64,000 nt of DNA from Mesonia aestuariivivens (GTDB lineage: Bacteria; Bacteroidota; Bacteroidia; Flavobacteriales; Flavobacteriaceae). The translations under genes were made by a program, and so were the position numbers. The notes under the pieces are model-generated. The model was not told the DNA's origin. It worked only from the letters and a program-made list of their open reading frames with translations, and made no database searches. The DNA lies in NCBI RefSeq assembly GCF_019311235.1, contig NZ_JAHWDF010000016.1, positions 1 to 64,000 on the forward strand. Direction: 5' to 3'. Position 1 is the first letter of the stretch; each line of letters starts with the position of its first letter. Positions 27,083 through 36,879 of the stretch are shown one piece after another.

Positions 27083-28300
27083 CTACCTTTCGTTGTAAGT
27101 GTCTCCAAAATTAAAGGTTAAACTAAAACGCAAACTTCCTTCTAAAGGACTTTGTACCGCTTTTGCGGTAGAAAATAAGTATGACGCATCTATATCTATA
27201 GCATTGTATCTAAAACCAGCACCTAAACTTAAAAATTTTCTAAATCCTTTAACTTCACTCTCGTTAAAATAACCTAATCTTAAAGCAAAGCTTTCTCTAT
27301 ACCAATATTCAGCTCCTAAAGCCCAAGTAATTTCTTTTAATTCTTCGCTCATCCCATCTGGAGCATCTCCCCAAGAAGAAAATATAGATCCGATAGCGCT
27401 CTCACTTTGATAATCTTCTATTGCTTCATTTTCTGCAACATTAATCTCATCTTGGCTATACAAACCATCACCGTCTAAATCTTGGTAATTTGGTTTTTTA
27501 GGTGTTGGTACTAACAATTTATTAATTTCAGCATAGACCCCAATTGTATTATCTGGGTCTAAAATAAAATCGAATCCAGCACCCGCTTTAAAGTTAGTAG
27601 GTAAAAAGTTTTCTGAACCCGCATCATCGTATTTTATTTTTGGACCAATATTAGAAATATTAACCCCAGCACGCCAGCGACCGTTAAAATCACGATAAGG
27701 TATTTCTTCACTCTGGTAGAAAGCAGAAACATCTGCCGCAAAACTATTAGCTGAACTCGCATCTACGTTATCTGTAGGTATTCTGAGATCTGAACGAATA
27801 TAACGCCCAGTAACTGCCATAGAAAAGCGTTCACTTAATCTTAATGCATAAGTTAAATCTAAAGCAAGCTCGTTAGGCTTCACTGTTCTACCCACATCTT
27901 GAGCACTATTTCTCAGTTCTACCTCACCTTGACTAAAATAACGAAAACTCCCCGCTACAGCACTTCGTTCTGAAATTCTATTAAAGTAACTGAGTTGTGC
28001 GATATTAATATCATTCACTAATTCTCTTAAATAAGGTACATAAGAAAAACCTATCCCGTTTTTCATTTCTGCAAACGCAAATTTTGAAGGGTTCCATTGT
28101 TGAGAAAAAGCATCTGGCGATGTAGCCACCCCTTGATCTCCCATACCTGATGCTCGTGCATCACCAGAGATTAGCAAAAAAGGTACTGCGGTAGTAATTA
28201 CACGATCACTTGGCCTATGTGAAGGAGGATTTTCACTTTGCGCATACATATTCATGCTAATAAATGTAACTCCTAATAAAAGTAAAAATGTATTTTTCAT
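27083..28300 (-). CDS. porV: Type IX secretion outer-membrane protein PorV (LptO)
   Basis: This 405-residue protein has a signal peptide (1-20, cleaved after MYAQ) and an FadL-like outer-membrane barrel. It has the family segment PFLLISGDARASGMGDQGVATSPDAFSQQWNPSK at the N-terminus, and ends with the alternating strand SLRFSLTFNF. PorV shuttles type IX secretion cargo from the translocon to the PorU sortase, whose gene lies directly upstream. A candidate promoter just before it suggests it can also be transcribed alone. Confidence 0.94.
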   Translation of the reverse strand: MKNTFLLLLGVTFISMNMYAQSENPPSHRPSDRVITTAVPFLLISGDARASGMGDQGVATSPDAFSQQWNPSKFAFAEMKNGIGFSYVPYLRELVNDINIAQLSYFNRISERSAVAGSFRYFSQGEVELRNSAQDVGRTVKPNELALDLTYALRLSERFSMAVTGRYIRSDLRIPTDNVDASSANSFAADVSAFYQSEEIPYRDFNGRWRAGVNISNIGPKIKYDDAGSENFLPTNFKAGAGFDFILDPDNTIGVYAEINKLLVPTPKKPNYQDLDGDGLYSQDEINVAENEAIEDYQSESAIGSIFSSWGDAPDGMSEELKEITWALGAEYWYRESFALRLGYFNESEVKGFRKFLSLGAGFRYNAIDIDASYLFSTAKAVQSPLEGSLRFSLTFNFGDTYNER

Positions 28301-28320
28301 AAGTAATATTCAATAATTCG

Positions 28321-28328
28321 CAAATATA
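28321..28328 (-). promoter_or_regulatory. Candidate -7 element of porV
   Basis: On the minus strand this reads TATATTTG, 20 nt before the porV ATG and within the gap after porU. Confidence 0.45.
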
Positions 28329-28341
28329 TATTTTTATTTAA

Positions 28342-31300
28342 CTACAGAATGACGAGTTTTTCAAATTTCTCTACTTTCTTATTGGTTAACGTAGATTTTA
28401 CCGTTAACTTATATATGTAAACTCCTTTTCCTATAGCATCACCAAAATCATCTTTTCCATTCCACGTAATTTCTCGAGCCAAAAATCCATCTGTGGTGAT
28501 GGTTTGATTTTTTGTCCATACAATTTTTCCTGAAACTGTCAATACTTGCACTTGTACCTCAAGCGGTTCATAAGGACGATTATGATTGAACCAAAACTCC
28601 GTATAATTATGAAAGGGATTAGGATAATTTAAAACCCGATCTATTTTTAACTCATCATCTGCTGAAACTCTAAATTGAATTTCGGCAATGCTCGAATTAT
28701 TATAGACATCCCAAGCTTTAAAACTTAAGGTATGTAAACCTTCTTCTAAATCTCGCAACTTATAATTAACGGTCCCTTTGGTATAATCGTCTAATTCTGT
28801 CTCGTAATAATCATTCACAACAAAAGGTTCGGTTTCATCTCCATCTAAAATTGCAACTAAATCATGGCCTATACCACTAGCGGTGTTAATTCCGTTTTCA
28901 TCACTTAGTTTAACTAATAAAATAGGCTCATTGTTTGTAATTCCTCCAGAAACAAAACTTTCATCATTCATATATAACTGAATTTCTGGACCAATATTAT
29001 CTTCGGGAGCATTTTCATTTATTCCTCCTATCAATAACTCATTATCATAACCGCGCTGATCTTGTAAAACGTTATTTTTTTTTGCATAAAAACTAATACG
29101 ACCACTACCTACTGGAATAGCTATATCTTTAGGCACCACAAAATCAAAATTGAATTTCCCGTTATTTACAGATGCGTTACCTCTAAAAACGATTTCTCCC
29201 AAAGTGGTAAATTCAAAAACTCCCTGCCCATCATTATTTAGCGTATTTCTATCTATTCGTTTATCGAAAATACTAGTGGCTAAATCTCCGTTATAGTTAG
29301 TTAATAAATTCCCGTTTTGATCTTGCACTTCCCCCCCCAACTTTACATAACTCAATGCTTTTAAAGTATCTGCAGTTTGTGAGACCGGCAACTCATTGAT
29401 GGTAGTTAATTTAATTTGCGGTTCTGCTAATTGTAGTTTCATAGCAGGATCTCCAAAATAAAAGACCACCCGCACATCTAGACCACCAATATCATTTTTA
29501 GCTTTTCTAACCGCTTCTGCAACCGAGTCGTCACCGCCTGCATAATTAAATAAATAAGGAGCTATTAAGTTATTAAAATTAGTTCCTGTACTTACCAAAA
29601 TTGACCGAGTGGTTGTAACCATAGCCACAGACCCCCCTTGATTATTTAATAAATTATATTCTCCAGGTGAAAGACGTGCAGGATTATCAAACCTTGTAAA
29701 TTCACAGGTTACCGTCACAAAGAGGTTGTACTTATTGGTGTTTTTCCAACTTACAATGTCTTCTACTGTAACAATTCGTTCTGCAGCTAATCCATTTTCA
29801 CCGCCATGACCAAAATAATTTACCACAGCAGCTCCAACTTCTACAGCTTCTGTGATGCTTTTGTTCACTTCAGGATAACGAAAACCACCTGCTGAAGATA
29901 TTTGCTGAAAGGCATCACTATGTATTTTCTTCACATTAATAAATGGCTTATTTGTAGAAATATCATCACCTATAGCATCAAGTTGTACTTGCAAACCATA
30001 ACCAGCGGCACCACTTTCATCTGCATCGTCAGAAATTAAAACAAAATTATTTCGCCACGCTCCGTAAGAATCTTCATTCTCATATGCAATAATTTTATCG
30101 ACCAAAGTTTTTGCAGTTGCTGGACTATCGGCTAGAATTCTACCTATTGCAATATCTAACATTCCATTATTAACGGTTTCTCCAGCATCCATCATTCCAT
30201 AAAAATCATCGGAAGCATAAGATGCAGATCCAGATGAAAAACCGTTTAAACGCTCATAAGTTGGGACAACATTATTATTATTTTGCAATCTATCTTTATA
30301 ATCTACAGAAGCATCTCCAAACAAACAGAGGTACTTTATTTTCGAAGATGAATTAACAGCATTATCATAAATATATTTTACAAAATTTCTAATTGCTGAA
30401 ACATCTTGTTTACCAGAATTAAACTCTTGATAAATTTCTTCTAGCTTGACTACTTTTATATTCAAGTCATCTTTTTGCGCTCTATATTCTGCTAAACGTG
30501 TAGCTTGAGAGAATAATAATGAAGAGGTCACCATTAAATAATCTACATCCTGCTCATTTCCGTTAGTAAGAAACACATTACCCTTAAGGTTAACATTATT
30601 AACTAACGATTTGCCTTCTTTTTTAGGCGAATAAAAATTAGCTCCTACTAAAGCAACGTATTCTCTTACTTCTCCAAGGTTTACTTTAAAAGAGAAAGTT
30701 TCTACGGAATTTGCATTAGGAATTCTCAACACTTGCTGAGGATTAGTTACATCCCACACTTCTAAAATTTGAGCTGCATTTTGAATTACATACTCGCCGA
30801 CACCTGAATTTAAAGCTACCTCTTGATTTTTAAACTTAAACTGACGATTACTTGCTATTAAATTTCTTTTAACAGAAATGTTAATATAATCTAAATAAGC
30901 AACACTTGCTGGGTTACCACTATTATTATAAGTGACGGTCACTTCAAGATCATCACTATTTACGGTTGTATTATATTCACCAGACCTTCCGCTTGCATAT
31001 CTATTGTCGGATATAGATGAAAAATTTAAACTCCCTAAGTCTGTCCCATTTAAAGAATAATTTAAACTTGTATTTACCTCTGAAACTCCAACTCCGTAAA
31101 CTTCAACTTGAATAGGCTCAGACTGCACTAAATTTGGAAAATTGAACTCATAAGTTCGTTCATTTTCAAAATCAAAACGATCTCCTACCCAGCGTCTACC
31201 TAAATTAGCTACATTATAATCGTCTACTTCATAATATTGACGATCATCAAAAGTAGTGATCGTTTGAGATGCACTACCCGCTGGTTCACTATATATTCCT

Positions 31301-32151
31301 ACTCTATTCCCTGTAGCACCATCTGCAGAAACATAATAATAAGACCGCTCTGCATACAAGTTTAAATTGGTATCACTCTCATCGTTCCATTGACCATCGG
31401 CAGCAGTTCCATAAAACAAAATATAATCACCCGCATCAAAACTTCCATCTTCACCACCTACTATCTTTATAGAAACTTCTGGCGGATCATAAAACTCATT
31501 TTCAGCATTAAGAAGCGGTAACATTTCACCCCCATGACCTACAATTTTTAAAAGATTAGGATCTATGGAAGAAACATCCATCCCTAAACTAGATAAAAAA
31601 TCTTTTGTAATTTTCTGAACTCCTGTTTGATCTATATAAAATTTATACCAATTTCCAGTTGAAAAAATAGAATTAGAAAGCGTATTGAAGTTTGTAAATT
31701 CACTATTTCTAGCTGTCACATTACCAGCTTGGTAGGTAACCACAAAAGATTTAACCAGTTGAATAATTCCGTTTTTCTTCACCACGGGATTAATTGCAAT
31801 AGACGCATAAGTCACCCCTCTTGCCTTTACAGGAAAATATTCTAACGAATAATTATCTAAAACTTTTTGACCTTCTAATTTTTCTAAAATTGCAGCAGAA
31901 GCAGGAATTAATTCTACTTGAGAAATATTAAAATTACGCAATCCTTGATTTTCTCTCCACCTATTTTGGTAAACAAAAATTTTCTCATAAGAATTATAAG
32001 ATAATTTTGAAATCTCTGCAGCATCAACATTAGACTCATCACTAGCAACAGAGGCATCAAAGGCTTTCCAATTTATAGAAAACGATTTTTGCTGAGCCAA
32101 ACTGACGTAGCAAATCATAAAAAAAAATAGGCTAAAAGTAAACTTCATCAA
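28342..32151 (-). CDS. porU: Type IX secretion system sortase PorU
   Basis: This 1269-residue gingipain-like C25 cysteine peptidase removes the C-terminal signal of type IX cargo at the cell surface. The signal peptide covers residues 1-19. The catalytic dyad is His782 in YFGHGGENG and Cys816 in TVTCEFTRFDNPA. The C-terminal end holds a FlgD-like Ig/sorting domain (YPNPFHNYTEF...GVYIYKLTV). The length matches the long form of Flavobacteriia. It lies upstream of porV and is divergent from gldJ. Confidence 0.95.
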   Translation of the reverse strand: MMKFTFSLFFFMICYVSLAQQKSFSINWKAFDASVASDESNVDAAEISKLSYNSYEKIFVYQNRWRENQGLRNFNISQVELIPASAAILEKLEGQKVLDNYSLEYFPVKARGVTYASIAINPVVKKNGIIQLVKSFVVTYQAGNVTARNSEFTNFNTLSNSIFSTGNWYKFYIDQTGVQKITKDFLSSLGMDVSSIDPNLLKIVGHGGEMLPLLNAENEFYDPPEVSIKIVGGEDGSFDAGDYILFYGTAADGQWNDESDTNLNLYAERSYYYVSADGATGNRVGIYSEPAGSASQTITTFDDRQYYEVDDYNVANLGRRWVGDRFDFENERTYEFNFPNLVQSEPIQVEVYGVGVSEVNTSLNYSLNGTDLGSLNFSSISDNRYASGRSGEYNTTVNSDDLEVTVTYNNSGNPASVAYLDYINISVKRNLIASNRQFKFKNQEVALNSGVGEYVIQNAAQILEVWDVTNPQQVLRIPNANSVETFSFKVNLGEVREYVALVGANFYSPKKEGKSLVNNVNLKGNVFLTNGNEQDVDYLMVTSSLLFSQATRLAEYRAQKDDLNIKVVKLEEIYQEFNSGKQDVSAIRNFVKYIYDNAVNSSSKIKYLCLFGDASVDYKDRLQNNNNVVPTYERLNGFSSGSASYASDDFYGMMDAGETVNNGMLDIAIGRILADSPATAKTLVDKIIAYENEDSYGAWRNNFVLISDDADESGAAGYGLQVQLDAIGDDISTNKPFINVKKIHSDAFQQISSAGGFRYPEVNKSITEAVEVGAAVVNYFGHGGENGLAAERIVTVEDIVSWKNTNKYNLFVTVTCEFTRFDNPARLSPGEYNLLNNQGGSVAMVTTTRSILVSTGTNFNNLIAPYLFNYAGGDDSVAEAVRKAKNDIGGLDVRVVFYFGDPAMKLQLAEPQIKLTTINELPVSQTADTLKALSYVKLGGEVQDQNGNLLTNYNGDLATSIFDKRIDRNTLNNDGQGVFEFTTLGEIVFRGNASVNNGKFNFDFVVPKDIAIPVGSGRISFYAKKNNVLQDQRGYDNELLIGGINENAPEDNIGPEIQLYMNDESFVSGGITNNEPILLVKLSDENGINTASGIGHDLVAILDGDETEPFVVNDYYETELDDYTKGTVNYKLRDLEEGLHTLSFKAWDVYNNSSIAEIQFRVSADDELKIDRVLNYPNPFHNYTEFWFNHNRPYEPLEVQVQVLTVSGKIVWTKNQTITTDGFLAREITWNGKDDFGDAIGKGVYIYKLTVKSTLTNKKVEKFEKLVIL

Positions 32152-32194
32152 TAGAAATAACGAATTTTAAATAATTGTATTATATTTAATTTTT

Positions 32195-32202
32195 CAAAAA
32201 TA
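32195..32202 (-). promoter_or_regulatory. Candidate -7 element of porU
   Basis: On the minus strand this reads TATTTTTG, 43 nt before the porU ATG, in the 195-bp divergent porU-gldJ region. Confidence 0.45.
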
Positions 32203-32355
32203 CTTTTTTATTTGAAGAAAGTAATAATAATGTAATATATACGTTATTATAACACAAGAATTTTTAAGCTTTAACGTTAAATCTCAAAAGATTGTTGTTA
32301 ATTTAGCGTTAATTACTATATTGCGAACCCAAATTTTACAAACATATTGAGGATT

Positions 32356-34020
32356 ATGAGATTTAATTTTGCTCTTAAAACTATGTTATTTGTTGCTATT
32401 GCTACTAGTGTAGTAAGCTGTAACAAGTCCAAAGACTACAAAGACAACTCACGAGCTACCGGATGGAGACTAGACGGAAGAGATGGCTCTATGAAATACC
32501 AAACCGACTACAAAGGTCAAGAAACAGGTCCTGGACTTGTTTTTGTTGAAGGAGGTACTTTTACCATGGGACGTGTTCAAGATGATGTTATGCACGACTG
32601 GAACAACACCCCAACCCAACAACACGTACAATCCTTTTATATGGATGAAACTGAAGTTACCAATAGAATGTATCTTCAATATTTAGACTGGTTAAAATTC
32701 ACCTTTCCTCCTACAGAAAAAAAATACGCTAACATCTACAAAGGTGCACTTCCTGATACCTTGGTATGGAGAAACCGCTTAGGCTATAATGAAACGATGA
32801 CCAATAACTACCTTCGCCACCCGGCTTATCAAAATTACCCGGTTGTTGGAGTTAATTGGATTCAAGCTACAGAATTTAGTAAATGGAGAACTGATCGTGT
32901 AAATGAATTGCAGTTAGAACAAAAAGGCTATCTTGAAGACGGCGCAAAATATGGAGCGGATGCTGAAAACACTTTCAATACCGAAACATACATCAATGCT
33001 CCTTCTAAAGTTTACGGAGGAAATGACTCTTTAAGTAAAGGAAGAAACAATGAAAGATTAACACAAGTCATCAAAGAAGATACTGTTCATAATTTCGTAC
33101 AACGCAAAGACGGAGTATTACTACCTGCTTACCGCTTACCAACTGAAGCTGAATGGGAATATGCAGCTCTTGGACTTTCAGGAATTAGAGAGTACAATCA
33201 ATACAGAGGAAGAAAAAAATATCCTTGGGACGGTCAATATACAAGACAAGGTGGTAGAAAAAAGAGAGGTGATCAATTAGCAAACTTCAAACAAGGCAAT
33301 GGTGACTACGGTGGTATTGCAGGCTGGAGTGACGATGGCGCAGATATTACTGCAGAAATAAAAACTTACCCTCCAAATGATTTTGGATTATATGATATGG
33401 CTGGAAATGTAGCTGAATGGGTTGCCGATGTTTACAGACCTATTATCGATAACGAATTTAACGACTTTAATTATTTCCGTGGAAATGTGTATACTAAAAA
33501 CGCCATTAATAAAGACGGAACTGTAAAGATAGTAACTTCAGACTCTATTGTTTTTGACACATTAAGTAACGGTAGCATTATAGCCAGAACTTTACCAGGA
33601 CAAATTAAACAAGAAGCTGTAAATACTGAAGACACTTACTTAAGAACACAATTCTCTGAAAGCGACAATAGAGACTTTAGAGATGGAGACAGAGCTTCTT
33701 CTAGAGGTTACATGAATAATAGCAGCGAAGCTAAAAGAATGTATAACTCACCAGAACACTCCGTAACTGCCGTCAAAGATTCTACAGGAACATCACAAGG
33801 TTTAGACAGACAATACGACACCAATTCTAACAGAACTACTTTAATTGATAACGAAGTAAGAGTATTTAAAGGTGGTTCTTGGAGAGATAGAGCTTATTTC
33901 TTAGACCCAGCACAAAGAAGATACTTCCCACAAGATATGGCAACAGACTATATTGGGTTCAGAAATGCAATGTCTAGAGTAGGATCTAAATCTCAAAAAG
34001 GAAAAAGAGCAAGAGACTAA
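32356..34020 (+). CDS. gldJ: Gliding motility lipoprotein GldJ
   Basis: This 554-residue lipoprotein (lipobox VVSC, then NKSKD) has an FGE-sulfatase/SUMF1 fold: FVEGGTFTMGRVQDD, PVVGVNWIQATEFSKWR, RLPTEAEWEYAA, GNVAEWVADVYRP and FKGGSWRDRAYF. The GldJ-type C-terminus contains GFRNAMSRVG. GldJ is needed for gliding and type IX secretion in Flavobacterium. It is not expected to make formylglycine. I start at ATG 32356; a TTG nine bases upstream (32347) is also in frame and cannot be excluded. Confidence 0.94.
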   Translation: MRFNFALKTMLFVAIATSVVSCNKSKDYKDNSRATGWRLDGRDGSMKYQTDYKGQETGPGLVFVEGGTFTMGRVQDDVMHDWNNTPTQQHVQSFYMDETEVTNRMYLQYLDWLKFTFPPTEKKYANIYKGALPDTLVWRNRLGYNETMTNNYLRHPAYQNYPVVGVNWIQATEFSKWRTDRVNELQLEQKGYLEDGAKYGADAENTFNTETYINAPSKVYGGNDSLSKGRNNERLTQVIKEDTVHNFVQRKDGVLLPAYRLPTEAEWEYAALGLSGIREYNQYRGRKKYPWDGQYTRQGGRKKRGDQLANFKQGNGDYGGIAGWSDDGADITAEIKTYPPNDFGLYDMAGNVAEWVADVYRPIIDNEFNDFNYFRGNVYTKNAINKDGTVKIVTSDSIVFDTLSNGSIIARTLPGQIKQEAVNTEDTYLRTQFSESDNRDFRDGDRASSRGYMNNSSEAKRMYNSPEHSVTAVKDSTGTSQGLDRQYDTNSNRTTLIDNEVRVFKGGSWRDRAYFLDPAQRRYFPQDMATDYIGFRNAMSRVGSKSQKGKRARD

Positions 34021-34040
34021 AAAACATATTATATATTTTC

Positions 34041-34073
34041 AAAAAAGCCTTTTCAAACGAAAAGGCTTTTTTT
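34041..34073 (+). terminator. Rho-independent terminator after gldJ
   Basis: AAAAAAGCCTTTTC and GAAAAGGCTTTTTT form a perfect 14-bp stem around loop AAAC, followed by T. It separates gldJ from murF. Confidence 0.9.
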
Positions 34074-34086
34074 ATATCTTTAATTT

Positions 34087-35370
34087 ATGAAAGAACTAAA
34101 CCACATACACCAATTGTTTTTAGAAAGTACCGGTATCTGTACCGATACAAGAAAGCTAGAAAAAAGAAATATCTACATCGCCTTAAAAGGTGAAAACTTC
34201 AATGGAAATAATTTTGCCTTAAAAGCATTAAAAAATGGCGCATCACATGTTATTGTCGATGATGATATAACTCCAACTCCTGAAGAAAGCAGAATTATTA
34301 AGGTAAAAAATACATTATCTACTTTACAAAATCTTGCGGCTTATCACCGGAAATATTTGAACATTCCAATTATCTCCATCACAGGAAGCAATGGCAAAAC
34401 CACTACAAAAGAATTAATTAATGTAGTTCTTACTGAAAAATATAAAACGGTTTGCACACAAGGAAATCTTAACAATCATATTGGCGTCCCCTTAACATTA
34501 CTTGCGATGAACAAACAAACAGAACTTGGAGTGGTAGAAATGGGCGCTAATCATCAAGGAGAAATCAAAAAATTATGCGAAATCGCGCAACCAGATTATG
34601 GCTATATCACTAATTTCGGGAAAGCACACCTCGAAGGCTTTGGCGGATTCGAAGGTGTAATTAAAGGGAAAAGCGAGCTTTACCAGTACCTTATTAAACA
34701 TCAAAAAACAATATTCATTAATGCTGATGACGAGATACAAGTAGAAAAGAGCAAAGGCTGTGAAATAGTTTCATTTAGCGAAGGAAAACATGCAAGCCAA
34801 CAAATTACATTTCTAAAAGCCGATCCCTTTGTTAAAATAAGCACAGAAGATAATGAGATTAATTCCCAACTTATAGGTACTTATAATGCTAAAAATATTG
34901 CAGCTGCCATTTGTATAGGTAAACATTTCCATGTTTCTTCAGAAGCCATAAAAAATGCCATAGAAGAATATACACCAAATAATAACAGATCACAAATTAT
35001 AACAAAAAACACCAACAACATTATTCTAGATGCCTACAACGCAAATCCAACAAGCATGAAAGCAGCGTTAGAAAATTTAGAGAAGCTAGAAGCAGAACAA
35101 AAAATGGTTATTTTAGGAGATATGTTTGAAGTCGGAGACACTTCCGCTCAAGAACATCAAGAAGTGATAAACGAACTAGAGAAACTAAATTTTAAAAACA
35201 TGTACGTATGCGGCAAAGCCTTTTACCATTGCAACACTAAAAAAACAAGAAAGTTTGAAGATTTTAATGCTTTAAAAACACAATTAGAAACAGAAAATTT
35301 CGAGAACACCACTATCCTTATAAAAGGCTCTAGAGGAATGGCATTAGAAAGAATTGTAGGAATCTTATAA
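34087..35370 (+). CDS. murF: UDP-N-acetylmuramoyl-tripeptide--D-alanyl-D-alanine ligase
   Basis: This 427-residue Mur ligase adds D-Ala-D-Ala to the peptidoglycan precursor. The P-loop is TGSNGKTTT (from Thr99). Other marks are the N-terminal STGICTDTRKLEKRNIYIAL, LNNHIGVPLTLL, EMGANHQGEI and LDAYNANPTSM (the MurF form of the Asn-Pro-x-Ser motif). The gene stands alone rather than in a mur-fts cluster, and its position after gldJ is shared with other Flavobacteriia as I recall. Confidence 0.96.
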   Translation: MKELNHIHQLFLESTGICTDTRKLEKRNIYIALKGENFNGNNFALKALKNGASHVIVDDDITPTPEESRIIKVKNTLSTLQNLAAYHRKYLNIPIISITGSNGKTTTKELINVVLTEKYKTVCTQGNLNNHIGVPLTLLAMNKQTELGVVEMGANHQGEIKKLCEIAQPDYGYITNFGKAHLEGFGGFEGVIKGKSELYQYLIKHQKTIFINADDEIQVEKSKGCEIVSFSEGKHASQQITFLKADPFVKISTEDNEINSQLIGTYNAKNIAAAICIGKHFHVSSEAIKNAIEEYTPNNNRSQIITKNTNNIILDAYNANPTSMKAALENLEKLEAEQKMVILGDMFEVGDTSAQEHQEVINELEKLNFKNMYVCGKAFYHCNTKKTRKFEDFNALKTQLETENFENTTILIKGSRGMALERIVGIL

Positions 35371-35376
35371 ATATTG

Positions 35377-35451
35377 TGGGCTATACTGGATTCGAACCAG
35401 TGACTTCCACGTTGTCGACGTGACACTCTGAACCAACTGAGTTAATAGCCC
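35377..35451 (-). tRNA. tRNA-Val (anticodon GAC)
   Basis: Read on the minus strand the cloverleaf is complete: acceptor GGGCTAT with ATAGCCC, D stem ACTC/GAGT, anticodon stem TCACG/CGTGG, and T arm CACTGGTTCGAATCCAGT. The anticodon loop is TCGACAA, giving GAC. Base 33 is then C in place of the near-universal U, which is unusual. No CCA is encoded after the discriminator A. Confidence 0.8.
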
Positions 35452-35463
35452 ATTCATTAAACT

Positions 35464-35495
35464 AAAAAAACCTGAAGATATCTTCAGGTTTTTTT
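35464..35495 (-). terminator. Terminator between the two tRNA-Val genes
   Basis: A palindrome AACCTGAAGA/TCTTCAGGTT with T runs on both sides lies downstream of the second tRNA on the minus strand. It separates the transcripts of the two tRNAs. Confidence 0.8.
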
Positions 35496-35573
35496 TGGTG
35501 GGCAATGAGGGATTCGAACCCCCGACCCCCTCGGTGTAAACGAGGTGCTCTGAACCAACTGAGCTAATTGCCC
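35496..35573 (-). tRNA. tRNA-Val (anticodon TAC), CCA encoded
   Basis: On the minus strand: acceptor GGGCAAT with ATTGCCC, D stem GCTC/GAGC, anticodon stem CCTCG/CGAGG with loop TTTACAC (anticodon TAC), and T arm GGGGGTTCGAATCCCTC. Discriminator A is followed by a genomically encoded CCA, unlike its neighbour. Confidence 0.93.
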
Positions 35574-35642
35574 TCTATTGTTGCAATGCGAGTGCAAATA
35601 TAAGTCTTTTTTACAATGCACCAAATAAAAAATTAATTTTTT

Positions 35643-36863
35643 TTAAATTATTTCTGCAACTGTAAATGTACTTCCTCCTACAAAAATTAAATCTTCATTT
35701 TTAGACAACTCATTAGCAGCTGAATAAGCTTTTTTAACTGAAGAATAAACCTTTCCATTCAATTGAAATTTTTCTGAAATATTTTTTAATTCTTCCGCCG
35801 CTAAGCCTCTCGGAATATTAGGAGAACAAAAATAATAGCTAGCTTGCTTAGGAAATAAAGGTAAAATACTTGATAAGTCTTTATCGTTAACTACTCCTAA
35901 AACAATATGAAGTTTTTGAAAGCTTTCATGCTGGAGTTGCTCCATCACAAATTTCAATCCTTCTTGATTGTGCGCAGTATCGCAAATTATCTTCGGTGAA
36001 TTATTCAAAATATCCCAACGTCCACGTAGGCCTGTATTTTTCACCACATGTTTCAGTCCGCTACTAATCGATTCGTTTTTTAATTGCCAACCTTGAGAAA
36101 TTAAAACTTCTACCGTTTTTAAAACCGTTCTAATATTATATACCTGATAATTTCCTTTTAAATCGCAATCTATGGTTGGCAAAGCACTCTCTTCAGCATA
36201 AATAATTGCACTATGCATCGATGCTACTTTTTTCTCAAACACAGTTTTAGTAGAAGCTATCGTTGTGCCTATCACTACAGGCACATTTGGTTTAATAATC
36301 CCAGCTTTCTCAAAAGCGATTTCTTGATACGTGTTTCCTAAAAACTGCGTATGATCTAAACCTATATTAGTGATAACAGAAACTTCTGGAGTAATAATAT
36401 TGGTAGAATCTAACCTTCCTCCCAACCCTACTTCTATAATTGCTATATCTACTTGCTCTTTAGAAAAATATTGAAAAGCCATAGCTACACTCATTTCAAA
36501 AAAAGAAAGCTGCTGAGCTTCTAAAAATGCCTGATGTTGCTGAATAAATTTAACTACAAAGTGTTCAGAAACCATCGAGCCATCTACCTTTATGCGTTCA
36601 CGGTAATCTTTTAAATGCGGTGAGGTATATAAGCCTACTTTATACCCCGCTTCTTGCAATATAGAAGCTAACATATGACTAGTAGAACCTTTACCGTTTG
36701 TGCCGCCTACGTGAATAGTTTTATAATGTTGATGCGGATTTTCTAAGCGTTCTGAAAACTTTAAAATATTGGTTAAATCTTTTTTAAAAGCAGTCTTTCC
36801 CTGCCTTTGATACATTGGAAGTTGCTGAAACATCCAATCAAGGGTTTCTTGATATGAATTCAT
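35643..36863 (-). CDS. folC: Bifunctional folylpolyglutamate synthase / dihydrofolate synthase
   Basis: This 406-residue Mur-ligase-like enzyme adds glutamate to folates. The P-loop is VGGTNGKGSTSHML. Family marks are YTSPHLKDYRERI, IIEVGLGGRLDSTNI, NIGLDHTQFLG and CDTAHNQEGL. It is the last gene of the exbB-exbD-tonB-folC run, 16 nt after the tonB stop, a common arrangement in Bacteroidota without an obvious functional link. Confidence 0.95.
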   Translation of the reverse strand: MNSYQETLDWMFQQLPMYQRQGKTAFKKDLTNILKFSERLENPHQHYKTIHVGGTNGKGSTSHMLASILQEAGYKVGLYTSPHLKDYRERIKVDGSMVSEHFVVKFIQQHQAFLEAQQLSFFEMSVAMAFQYFSKEQVDIAIIEVGLGGRLDSTNIITPEVSVITNIGLDHTQFLGNTYQEIAFEKAGIIKPNVPVVIGTTIASTKTVFEKKVASMHSAIIYAEESALPTIDCDLKGNYQVYNIRTVLKTVEVLISQGWQLKNESISSGLKHVVKNTGLRGRWDILNNSPKIICDTAHNQEGLKFVMEQLQHESFQKLHIVLGVVNDKDLSSILPLFPKQASYYFCSPNIPRGLAAEELKNISEKFQLNGKVYSSVKKAYSAANELSKNEDLIFVGGSTFTVAEII

Positions 36864-36879
36864 GAAATGATTATTAAAA

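Noticed and set aside
32356-34020. A formylglycine-generating enzyme with a sulfatase system
   Set aside because: The FGE-like fold is that of GldJ, and no sulfatase gene is nearby.
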